Under the pieces are notes generated by a model. It was not told where the DNA came from and made no database searches. It saw only the letters and a program-made list of their open reading frames with translations. Source: Acidimicrobiia bacterium (GTDB lineage Bacteria > Actinomycetota > Acidimicrobiia > Acidimicrobiales > Aldehydirespiratoraceae). Taken from it: a stretch of 64,000 nt of DNA. Position numbers and translations under genes: made by a program. Each line of letters opens with the position of its first letter. Within the stretch, counting starts at the first letter, position 1. Shown here piece after piece: positions 33,601 through 41,021 of this stretch. Location of the stretch: contig JAJEDD010000035.1 of the NCBI GenBank assembly GCA_022821685.1, positions 1 to 64,000 on the forward strand, written 5' to 3'.

Positions 33601-34392
33601 TTAGCCGGCCGTGAGCTCGGCCGCTCCGAACACCACGCTGAAGCGAACACACCAGACCGCCACCGTGGAGTAGCGGTCGAGGTCGAGCCCGACCGGGATC
33701 TCGTAGTTCTGCGAGCCGACGTTGCCTTTGAGGTCGCCGAGGTCGACGAAGTCGTCGTCGAACTGGCCGGCCGGCGCGTCCGGCGAAGCCGCCGACAGAT
33801 ACACGTTCAAGTCGGGGCCGTTGTCGGTGCGGAAGTCCTCGAATCGCAGGAAGCGCTGCCCGCTGCCGTCGCCGAGCACCAAGGCGCGGCCCTCGGTGGG
33901 ATGGGAGCGGTCGATGAACGACCCGGACGCCTCCACGATGATCTGAGGCTCAACCGGCTCGGGCTGCGTCTCAGCGGGCGGCTGGGTCTCGGACTCGTCA
34001 GCGGGCGCAGTCTCTTCAGCACTGTCGGCCGCTTCCTCATCGCCGGGTAGTGGCTCCGGCACGCTCGCTTCGGCCTGTCTGGACTCCTCGGGCATGTCCA
34101 CATCGGGCATGGGCATATCGGGCATGGGCTCGTCGACCTCAACGACGGTGGGCATGTCGTCGGCCGCCATGGCAGCGTTCATGGCGTCGGCCATTTCGGT
34201 GGTCGTCTCGTCGCCATCGATGCTCGACGGGGCCGGGCCGGCGGTGAAGAACGGGAGCGCCTCGTCCACCTCGTCGTCCTGGAAGTAGGTCTGGAAGGCG
34301 AAGAAGCCGAACACCAGCCAGGCGCCCACCCCGGCCAGCACCACCCCAGCGGGCAGCGCCCAGCGCCAATGCCGTCGAATCCATGATCTCAT
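33601..34392 (-). CDS. Membrane-anchored DM13-domain protein
   Basis: A 263-aa protein. One membrane helix (about 10-32) is followed by an acidic Met/Pro/Glu-rich linker. The C-terminal DM13 domain (about 155-260) shows GSGQRFLRFEDFRTDNGPDL, NVYLS, VDLGDLKGNVGSQNYEIP and VAVWCVRFSVVFGAA. DM13 domains are proposed to be redox modules, with a conserved cysteine present here in VWCVRF. The ATG at 34392 is chosen for the RSWIRRHW start before the helix. Its stop abuts the dispersed element. Confidence 0.85.
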   Translation of the reverse strand: MRSWIRRHWRWALPAGVVLAGVGAWLVFGFFAFQTYFQDDEVDEALPFFTAGPAPSSIDGDETTTEMADAMNAAMAADDMPTVVEVDEPMPDMPMPDVDMPEESRQAEASVPEPLPGDEEAADSAEETAPADESETQPPAETQPEPVEPQIIVEASGSFIDRSHPTEGRALVLGDGSGQRFLRFEDFRTDNGPDLNVYLSAASPDAPAGQFDDDFVDLGDLKGNVGSQNYEIPVGLDLDRYSTVAVWCVRFSVVFGAAELTAG

Positions 34393-34465
34393 GGCGCCAA
34401 GTATTGCCGGTTGCGCTCGCTGGCCGGAGCTTGCCGGTTGTGTGCGCTCGGGTAGGTTCGTGACC

Positions 34466-35311
34466 ATGAGCGCGATGGCAGTGTGGGTGAACGGGCAGAT
34501 GGTTGATCCCGGCGAGCCGCACCTGCAAGCCGACGACCACGGCGTGATCGTGGGCGACGGCGTGTTCGAGACCCTGCTCGTGGTGCGTAGCGGCCACCGG
34601 GCGGAGGCGTTCGCGGTGCGGCGCCATCTTGTGCGGCTGCGACACTCGGCCCGGGTCCTGCGCTTCGAGTGCCCCTACCGCGACGACGAGCTGCGGGCCG
34701 CCATAGCCCAGTGCCTGGAGGCCGCCCCCGAGGCCGGGATCGTGCGAGTCACGGCCACCAGCGGCGGGGGTCCGCTGGGCTCGGGCCGCAGCGGCGCTCG
34801 AGGCTCGGCCACCGTGATCGCCGGCAACCGGCCGCCTGAATACCCGCCGGGGACGGCGGTGGCCACCGTGCCCTTCACCCGCAACGAGCGGGGGGCCATG
34901 GCCGGGGTCAAGACCACCTCCTACGCCGAGAACGTGCTGGCCCTCGAGATGGCCCGCGAGCGGGGCGCGTCGGAGGCGATCTTCGCCGACACTCGGGGCC
35001 GGGTGAGCGAGGGGACCGGCTCGAACATCTTCTGGTCCGACGGCGAGTGGCTGCACACGCCGCCGCTGGATACGGGCTGTCTGGCCGGGGTGACGCGGGC
35101 GCTGCTGCTGGAGCATCTCGACGTCGTCGAGACGCGCCTGGCGATGGAGGACCTGCCGGGAGTGCCCGAGGCGTTCCTGGCCTCCTCGACCCGCACCGTT
35201 CAATCGATAGCCCGAATCGACGACACCGACCTGCCGACAGTGGACGGCCCGCTGACCCGGACCGCCTGGCAGACGATGGCCGATCTGATAGCCACCGACA
35301 TCGACCCATGA
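34466..35311 (+). CDS. Class IV aminotransferase, aminodeoxychorismate lyase-like
   Basis: A 281-aa PLP enzyme of fold type IV. GDGVFETLLVV, RHLVRL, the lysine in GVKTTSYAENVLA, RGRVSEGTGSNIFW and TGCLAGVTRALLLE match 4-amino-4-deoxychorismate lyase and branched-chain aminotransferases. Length and the N-terminal VWVNGQMVDP favour the PabC-like group (folate synthesis), but substrate cannot be read with certainty. The ATG lies 7 nt after TAGGTT. Its stop overlaps the tadA start (ATGA). Confidence 0.85.
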   Translation: MSAMAVWVNGQMVDPGEPHLQADDHGVIVGDGVFETLLVVRSGHRAEAFAVRRHLVRLRHSARVLRFECPYRDDELRAAIAQCLEAAPEAGIVRVTATSGGGPLGSGRSGARGSATVIAGNRPPEYPPGTAVATVPFTRNERGAMAGVKTTSYAENVLALEMARERGASEAIFADTRGRVSEGTGSNIFWSDGEWLHTPPLDTGCLAGVTRALLLEHLDVVETRLAMEDLPGVPEAFLASSTRTVQSIARIDDTDLPTVDGPLTRTAWQTMADLIATDIDP

Positions 35312-35784
35312 CCCACGACGAGCTGATGGCCCCGGCGCTGGCCGAGGCCCGGCTGGCGCCCTCTCACGGCGACGTGCCCGTGGGCGCGGCGGTGTGGCTC
35401 GACGGCGAGGTGGTCGCCCAGCGTCACAACGAGCGGGAGCGCACCGGCGACCCCACCGCCCACGCCGAGATGCTGGCTCTACGTGACGCCGCGGCCCGCC
35501 TGGGCCGCTGGCGCCTGGACGGGGTGGAGGTGGCCGTGACCCTGGAGCCGTGCCCGATGTGCGCGGGCGCGCTACAGCAGGCCCGGGTGGGCCGGGTGAT
35601 CTTCGGCGCTGACGACCCCAAAGCCGGTGCCCTCGGGTCGCTCTACAACCTCGGCGCAGATCCCCGGCTCAACCACGAATTCGAGGTAGTGCCCGGCGTG
35701 CGGGCCACCGAGTGCGCCGCATTGTTGCAGGACTTCTTCACCGACCTGCGAAGTGCGGCAGGCGGCTCGGAGGGTGGCCGGTAG
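35308..35784 (+). CDS. tadA: tRNA-adenosine deaminase
   Basis: A 158-aa deaminase that converts A34 to inosine in tRNA-Arg(ACG). Zinc and catalytic motifs are HAEM (in DPTAHAEMLALRDA) and PCPMCAGA. LNHEFEV and the C-terminal helix also fit TadA. It is translationally coupled to the preceding aminotransferase and followed 10 bp later by tRNA-Ser. Confidence 0.92.
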   Translation: MTHDELMAPALAEARLAPSHGDVPVGAAVWLDGEVVAQRHNERERTGDPTAHAEMLALRDAAARLGRWRLDGVEVAVTLEPCPMCAGALQQARVGRVIFGADDPKAGALGSLYNLGADPRLNHEFEVVPGVRATECAALLQDFFTDLRSAAGGSEGGR

Positions 35785-35794
35785 CCTCTACGGC

Positions 35795-35881
35795 GGAGAG
35801 TTGCCAGAGCGGACGAATGGGGCGGCCTCGAAAGCCGTTGTGGCCTCCGGGTCACCATGGGTTCGAATCCCATACTCTCCG
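35795..35881 (+). tRNA. tRNA-Ser (CGA)
   Basis: An 87-nt class II tRNA. Acceptor GGAGAGT pairs with ACTCTCC, the loop CTCGAAA gives anticodon CGA, and the long variable arm and GGTTCGAATC T-loop are present. A TAGCCT hexamer lies 7 nt upstream of the 5' end. CCA is not encoded. The 304 bp between this tRNA and the methyltransferase hold nothing I recognise. Confidence 0.96.
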
Positions 35882-36185
35882 CCAGATTACCGAAGGTCAT
35901 GGGCCTTCTCGCATCAGACGACACGCCGTAAACGTCGCAGACAAGTAGACGCGTCTCATGACGGGCAGCGAAGCCGTCAGAGATCATCGCATCGCCTACC
36001 TGGAGTGTTGGCCGTCTCCGCGGCGCTGGCCTGGGTGACGGCGACCGTAACTGTCACACCCCTGCTGTGTGCTTCTTGGTGTGGATCCTCCTCGAATAGA
36101 TCGGCGGGCGCGAGGCGTGCAATTGCGTCTTGGGGATGAGCAGAGGGTGCGCGCCCGGGCCGACCGCAGCGTGCAGACTGAGGGC

Positions 36186-37274
36186 GTGACGGCTGGCTCC
36201 GCGATCTCGCTGTTCTCTGGCGCCGGGGGCCTCGACTTGGGGATCGAGTCGGCAGGTTTCGCCATCCTGGCTGCGGTGGAATGGGACGACGATGCCTGCG
36301 ACTCCATGGAGAAGAACGCCCCGACGTATTTTCCTAGTCTCCGTGAGGTGGTTCGGGCCGATCTCTACCCGCTCGTCACCGGCGTCGGCGAGGGTCTGAC
36401 CACGCGCGACATCCTGCGAGCGGCGGGCCTGTCGAGCCGGGAGAGGCCCGACTTGCTCGTGGGCGGGCCACCATGCGTTGCGTTTTCCAAGTCGGGCTTC
36501 TGGCTCGACTGGAAGCGCGATGGCGTCGACCCTGCAGCGAGTCTGCTGCAGGCCTATACCCGTGTGCTTGCCGAGACGAGGCCCCGGTACTTCATCCTTG
36601 AGAACGTGTATGCGCTGACCTTCAACAACAAGGCGAGCAGGCCGGCGTTCACTCGCCTGCTGGCGGAGATCGAAGCTGCCGGGTACCGCTTCAGGTGGCA
36701 GGTGTTGAACGCGGCCGACTTCGGTGTGCCCCAGGCCCGGCCCCGGTTGTGTGTGGTGGGCTGCCGCAAGCGAGACACACTGCCTGATCTGCCGGAACCG
36801 ACCCATCACGGGCCGTGGGAAAGACGAACCACGACCGGTGGGCCGTTGCCCCATGTCACCGCAGGCGAGGCGCTTGCGGGGTTGATCGCCGCCCCTGAGC
36901 CGGAGGAGGTTGTGCGGGGGCGCTGGGGTCATCTCCTGCCGGAGATCCCGCCGGGTGGCAACTACCTGCACTTCACCGCGAAGCGCGGCCACCCTGAGCC
37001 GATCTTCGAGTGGCGGTCTCGGTATTGGTCGTTCCTGTTGAAGCTCGATCCCCACAGGCCGTCACCGACGATCCAGGCTCAGCCCGGCCCCAACGTCGGC
37101 CCGTTCCACTGGGACAGCCGCCGCCTGCGCGTCCCGGAGCTTCGTAGGCTCTTCACGTTCCCGGACGACTTCGCGTTCGTGGGCAAGCGAGCATCAGTGC
37201 AGGCTCAGATCGGGAACTCGGTGCCTCCCCTGTTCTCGGAGCAAGTCGCTCGGGCCGTGGCGGCCGCATGCTGA
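36186..37274 (+). CDS. C5-cytosine DNA methyltransferase
   Basis: A 362-aa type II modification enzyme. Motif I is ISLFSGAGGLDLGIE, motif IV GGPPCVAFSKSG (catalytic Cys), motif VI-type RYFILENV, motif VIII QARPRLCVVG and motif X GNSVPP. The stretch between VIII and IX, the target-recognition region, is short. GTG 36186 is the start that places motif I at the usual distance; the upstream frame has no homology. It is followed 24 bp later by a nuclease gene, so it protects against that enzyme. Recognition sequence unknown. Confidence 0.93.
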   Translation: MTAGSAISLFSGAGGLDLGIESAGFAILAAVEWDDDACDSMEKNAPTYFPSLREVVRADLYPLVTGVGEGLTTRDILRAAGLSSRERPDLLVGGPPCVAFSKSGFWLDWKRDGVDPAASLLQAYTRVLAETRPRYFILENVYALTFNNKASRPAFTRLLAEIEAAGYRFRWQVLNAADFGVPQARPRLCVVGCRKRDTLPDLPEPTHHGPWERRTTTGGPLPHVTAGEALAGLIAAPEPEEVVRGRWGHLLPEIPPGGNYLHFTAKRGHPEPIFEWRSRYWSFLLKLDPHRPSPTIQAQPGPNVGPFHWDSRRLRVPELRRLFTFPDDFAFVGKRASVQAQIGNSVPPLFSEQVARAVAAAC

Positions 37275-37298
37275 CCCGGCTGAACTGAGGAGCGGGCC

Positions 37299-38570
37299 GT
37301 GGAGGAGCTAGCCGGCCGCAGCTACATCCCCAAGCGGTACCGCATCTCCAAGTCCCGCACACCCGTCGTGGACCTGCTGCTCAAAGGTATCGAGGACGGA
37401 GGCGGACGAGTGGTCTCGTCCTCCTTCCCCGCCAAGAGGCTGGCGCCCATCCTCGTAGGTGCCGAGGACGGGGACAACCACCGGTATGGCCTTCTCGTCT
37501 ACCCGTTCACCACGACGAGACGAGCCACCCGAAACCGACCCGCCACAGAGCACCGCTTCCAGATCCGATATGGCGACCCAGAACGAGTCCGACACGAACC
37601 GAACCCGGTCGGCCACGATCCCGCTGGAGTCGACATCACTCTCGTACTCGCCGTCGATCCCGAGACGGGCATCATCGTCGGTCTGGATCCCCTCGTCTAC
37701 GCGCAGCTCCCGATGGGAATCTCGGGCTACTACCGGGACACGAACGCTGAAGCAGTGAGGGTCACGGGCTGGGCTTGGTGGGCCAGGGAGAAAACAAGAC
37801 CGCGCACGGCTCAGGGCGAGGCCTGGGACGGCCTCGAATCCATGGTCGGCTTCCGTCCTGACCGCTTGCTCGACTACGCCCGCTTCGAGGCACTCGCAAC
37901 GAGCCTCGGCTTCGACACGGGTCTGCGCGCTGTTCAGACCCAGCGCGCCGCGAACCAGGCCGGCCTCGCAACGAGCCTCGGCTTCGACACGGGTCTGCGC
38001 CTCAGCCTCGCCGAACACTTTGTTGACGGCACTATCGGTCGCCACGACCTTGAGACTCTCTACGGTGTCAGCGCAGCCACCATCCTCGACATCATCGAGT
38101 CGAACTTCCGCCTCGGCGTCGCTGTGCGGGGGAGCGTAGCGGAACACCACTTGGGCAACCTCCTCGACGGCGATCCCTGCATCGCCGGCTACGAGACGAT
38201 CGACGAGGACGGAATGCCGGACTTCCGGATCTGGCTCGGCGACGGACGCGAGCTGACGATCGAGTGCAAGAACGCTCTCAGCGAGACCTACAAGGACGGC
38301 GACGCCAAGGTTGAAACCCAGAAGACACGCGACTCCGGTGCAGGAAGGAAATACGCCTACGACGCCTTCGACATCGTCGCAGCATGCATGTTCTCGGTGA
38401 CCAAGCGATGGACATTCAAGTTCAAGTGGGCCCGCGATCTCACACCGTGGACCACAGACAACACAAGGATCGGCGCCATCCAGCGGATCGACGACACCTG
38501 GGTCGATTCCCTCGACGACCTACTCAAGCGCGAGGCTCCGCCGCACGAGAGACACCCCGGTGATTCCTGA
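37299..38570 (+). CDS. Type II restriction endonuclease (PD-(D/E)xK-like)
   Basis: A 423-aa protein directly after the cytosine methyltransferase, with GAGGAG before its GTG. A nuclease site is visible in GMPDFRIWLGDGRELTIECK (Asp, then ExK), typical of PD-(D/E)xK enzymes, and it is followed by a C-terminal segment rich in Trp and Lys. Residues about 199-234 contain a tandem copy of LATSLGFDTGLR, from a 36-bp DNA duplication spaced by 72 bp. I do not recognise the specificity family, so its assignment as the cognate nuclease rests on motif and position. Confidence 0.82.
   Translation: MEELAGRSYIPKRYRISKSRTPVVDLLLKGIEDGGGRVVSSSFPAKRLAPILVGAEDGDNHRYGLLVYPFTTTRRATRNRPATEHRFQIRYGDPERVRHEPNPVGHDPAGVDITLVLAVDPETGIIVGLDPLVYAQLPMGISGYYRDTNAEAVRVTGWAWWAREKTRPRTAQGEAWDGLESMVGFRPDRLLDYARFEALATSLGFDTGLRAVQTQRAANQAGLATSLGFDTGLRLSLAEHFVDGTIGRHDLETLYGVSAATILDIIESNFRLGVAVRGSVAEHHLGNLLDGDPCIAGYETIDEDGMPDFRIWLGDGRELTIECKNALSETYKDGDAKVETQKTRDSGAGRKYAYDAFDIVAACMFSVTKRWTFKFKWARDLTPWTTDNTRIGAIQRIDDTWVDSLDDLLKREAPPHERHPGDS
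37893..38000 (+). repeat. 36-bp direct repeat inside the restriction gene
   Basis: CTCGCAACGAGCCTCGGCTT and the following 16 bases occur identically at 37893-37928 and 37965-38000, a 72-bp period (24 codons), so the frame is kept. The intervening segment is different sequence. Perfect identity implies a recent duplication. Confidence 0.9.
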
Positions 38571-38641
38571 CTAATCCGGTCGAAATAGTCATCATGGGTC
38601 GCTAGCCTGCGAGCCGGTCCGCCACCAACTGGAGGAATGCC

Positions 38642-39304
38642 ATGGGACTTCGCATCAACGACACCGCGCCCGACTTCACCGCCGATACCACCGAGGGGGC
38701 GATCAGCTTCCACGAGTGGATCGGCGACGGATGGGCGCTGCTGTTCTCGCACCCGAAGGACTTCACACCGGTCTGCACCACCGAGTTGGGCGCCGTAGCC
38801 GGCCTGAAGTCGGAGTTCGCGGCCCGCAACTGCAAGATCATCGGCATCAGCGTCGACGGGGTGAGCGATCATGTCGGCTGGTCGGCCGACATCGAGAAGG
38901 CCACCGGCAACGCGGTCAACTACCCGCTGATCGGCGACCCCGAGCTCAACGTGGTGAAGCTCTACGACATGCTCCCCGCCGACGCCGGCGACACGTCGCA
39001 GGGACGCACCGCGGCCGACAACGCCACCGCCCGCTCGGTGTTCATCATCGGCCCCGACAAGAAGATCAAGGCCACCCTCACCTACCCGATGACCACGGGC
39101 CGCAACTTCGTCGAGATCCTGCGGCTGCTCGACTCGGTGCAGCTCACCGCTTCCGAGCAGGTCGCCACCCCGGCCAATTGGAACCAGGGCGAGGACGTGA
39201 TCATCGTCCCGGCCGTCTCCAACGAGGCCGCCGCCGAGAAGTACCCCGACGGCTGGAAGGCGCCCCTGCCCTACCTGCGGGTAATCCCCCAGCCCGGCGC
39301 CTGA
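38642..39304 (+). CDS. Peroxiredoxin, 1-Cys (Prx6) type
   Basis: A 220-aa thiol peroxidase. The active site is HPKDFTPVCTTELG with the peroxidatic cysteine, followed by ISVDGVSDHVGW, and a C-terminal dimerisation/arm region with WNQGEDVIIVPAVS and YLRVIPQP. No resolving cysteine appears in the C-terminal arm. The ATG is preceded by a GGAGGA ribosome site. It detoxifies hydroperoxides in the cytoplasm; low-molecular-weight thiol or thioredoxin would recycle it. Confidence 0.94.
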   Translation: MGLRINDTAPDFTADTTEGAISFHEWIGDGWALLFSHPKDFTPVCTTELGAVAGLKSEFAARNCKIIGISVDGVSDHVGWSADIEKATGNAVNYPLIGDPELNVVKLYDMLPADAGDTSQGRTAADNATARSVFIIGPDKKIKATLTYPMTTGRNFVEILRLLDSVQLTASEQVATPANWNQGEDVIIVPAVSNEAAAEKYPDGWKAPLPYLRVIPQPGA

Positions 39305-39309
39305 TCGCC

Positions 39310-39342
39310 AGAGGCCGAGCGACTGGGCGAGCGATTCTGGCG
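39310..39342 (-). repeat. Dispersed palindromic element, end fragment
   Basis: AGAGGCCGAGCGACTGGGCG followed by AGCGATTCTGG matches about 30 bases of the element's outer end, just after the peroxiredoxin stop codon. The remainder is missing. Confidence 0.7.
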
Positions 39343-39356
39343 CTTGCTCTGAATCT

Positions 39357-39749
39357 TTAGGAGGGGATGCCGGCTACGGCTTCTATCTCGACCTTCATGC
39401 CGGGGACGGCCATTCCGCTGATGCCGATGAGGGTGCTGCATGGGCGGTGATCGCCGAAGAACTCCTGGCGCACCGGGTTGATCTTGGCCCGGTCGTCCAC
39501 ATCGAGCAGGTAGACAATCACCTTGAGCACATCGGCGAAGGTCGCTCCCGCCGCGGCGAGGATCGCCTCGATGTTGAGCAGAACCTGCCGGGTCTGGGCC
39601 GCCGCGTCGTCGCCGCCGACCAGGTTTCCCTCGCCGTCGAGTGGTGCGCAGCCGGAGATGAACAACAAGTCGCCGAACCGCGTCGCATCCGTGTAGTGAC
39701 TGAGCGGCTCGCTCAGCTGTGCGACGCGGATTTCCTCTTTCTGGGGCAA
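39357..39749 (-). CDS. RidA/YjgF family protein
   Basis: A 130-aa trimeric RidA-like protein. RidA hydrolyses reactive enamine/imine intermediates. Elements include ISGCAPLDGEGNLVGGD, QTRQVLLNIEAILAAAGA, DVLKVIVYLLD and the C-terminal PGMKVEIEAVA. The arginine usual before RxC is represented by HRPCSTLIG. Start is TTG, 7 nt after a strong AGGAGG site, which decides it. Confidence 0.88.
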   Translation of the reverse strand: MPQKEEIRVAQLSEPLSHYTDATRFGDLLFISGCAPLDGEGNLVGGDDAAAQTRQVLLNIEAILAAAGATFADVLKVIVYLLDVDDRAKINPVRQEFFGDHRPCSTLIGISGMAVPGMKVEIEAVAGIPS

Positions 39750-39831
39750 CGGACAACCTCCTGTGGTCCCGCAACTCGAAGGTCTGGCCTCCGGGCTCTT
39801 GCCCGCCTCAGCGCAGGCGAACGCTCAACCT

Positions 39832-39880
39832 AGGGGCCGAGTGAATGGGGGAGCGAGTCCGGCCCGGATACGGGCGAGAC
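39832..39880 (-). repeat. Dispersed palindromic element, partial degenerate copy
   Basis: AGGGGCCGAGTGAATGGGGG, then GAGCGAGTCCGGCCCGGATA and CGGGCGAG, follows the first 50 bases of the element with substitutions. It lies between divergent genes. Confidence 0.65.
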
Positions 39881-39968
39881 CTCGGAGAACACGCCTACAC
39901 CCGACGTGGGTCGGCTCTTGGCGCTGGTCGGCACCCTCGGTGTCGGCAGCCGACACATAATGGGCGGT

Positions 39969-41000
39969 GTGAGCAGGGGTGGTTTGCCCGGCATCGAGGC
40001 CGCTGGCGTTGAGGCGTGGCTGCGGAACCATATTGCTGTGCTGCGTGGGCCTCTGGCGTTTGAGTCCATTGCGGGGGGACACTCCAACCTGACCTATCTG
40101 GTGACCGACCGCGGCGGGCGCCGGGTGGTGCTGCGCAGGCCGCCGCTGGGGGAGCTGCTCCCCGGCGCCCACGACATGGGGCGGGAGTACCGGGCGATCA
40201 GCGCGCTCGGGCCGACCGAAGTTCCGGTGCCCGAGGCGCTGGGACTCTGCGACGACCACTCCGTGACCGGCGCCCCGTTCTATGTGATGAGCTTCGTGGA
40301 GGGGCATGTCCTGCACGACGAGCAGATCGCCACCGAGGTCTATGGCGCCGGGGCCCGCCGCCGGGTGGGCCTCTCGCTGGCCGAGACCCTCGAAGCGCTG
40401 CACTCTGTGGACATCGACGCAGTCGGCGTCGGCAGCCTCGGCCGCCGCGACGATTACGTGGGACGCCAGCTCAGGCGCTGGCACCGCCAGTACGACGCCT
40501 CCCGGGCCATGCCGGTGCCGCTGCTCGACGAGCTGTACGAGACGCTGCTGGACGTTCGGCCGCCGCAGCAGAAGGCGTCGCTGGTGCACGGCGACTACCG
40601 GCTCGGCAACTGCATCACCGACGACCGCGGCGAGATCGCGGCCATCTTGGACTGGGAGATCTGCACCCTCGGCGATCCCCTCGCCGATGTCGGCTACATG
40701 CTGGTCACCTGGGCCGAGCCCGGCGACGAGCACCACGGGATCTCGGTGGCCCCCTCGATGGCTCCGGGGTTCGCCACCAGAGCCGAACTGCTGGAGCGCT
40801 ACGCGTCGGCCAGCGGCCTCGACCTCTCAGCGATCCGCTTCTACGTTGCCTTCAGCCACTGGAAGAGCGCCTGCATCACCGAGGGCGTCTACGCCCGCTA
40901 CGTCAAGGGCCAGAAGCCCACGACCGGCATCGATACCGAAGCGATCGGGGCAGGCGTAGAAGTCCAGGCCCGGCTCGCGGCCCAAGCCCTCGAATCCTGA
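39969..41000 (+). CDS. Phosphotransferase family protein, aminoglycoside/ACAD10 type
   Basis: A 343-aa kinase-fold protein. Visible kinase elements are the glycine-loop-like ESIAGGHSNLTYLV, LRRPPLGELLPGAHDMGREY, the catalytic loop LVHGDYRLGNCI and the metal site LDWEICTLGDP. These match the phosphotransferase family related to human ACAD10/11, often near acyl-CoA metabolism genes. GTG 39969 lies 7 nt after CATAAT, suggesting a leaderless start; an ATG at 39960 is the alternative. Substrate unknown. Confidence 0.85.
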   Translation: MSRGGLPGIEAAGVEAWLRNHIAVLRGPLAFESIAGGHSNLTYLVTDRGGRRVVLRRPPLGELLPGAHDMGREYRAISALGPTEVPVPEALGLCDDHSVTGAPFYVMSFVEGHVLHDEQIATEVYGAGARRRVGLSLAETLEALHSVDIDAVGVGSLGRRDDYVGRQLRRWHRQYDASRAMPVPLLDELYETLLDVRPPQQKASLVHGDYRLGNCITDDRGEIAAILDWEICTLGDPLADVGYMLVTWAEPGDEHHGISVAPSMAPGFATRAELLERYASASGLDLSAIRFYVAFSHWKSACITEGVYARYVKGQKPTTGIDTEAIGAGVEVQARLAAQALES

Positions 41001-41021
41001 CCTGGCCGCAGGCGGTGGACT

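Noticed and set aside
30265..38570. Integrative element bounded by the two tRNA-Ser genes
   Set aside because: Genes between them include ordinary ones (pabC-like, tadA), and no integrase or attachment-site repeat was found.
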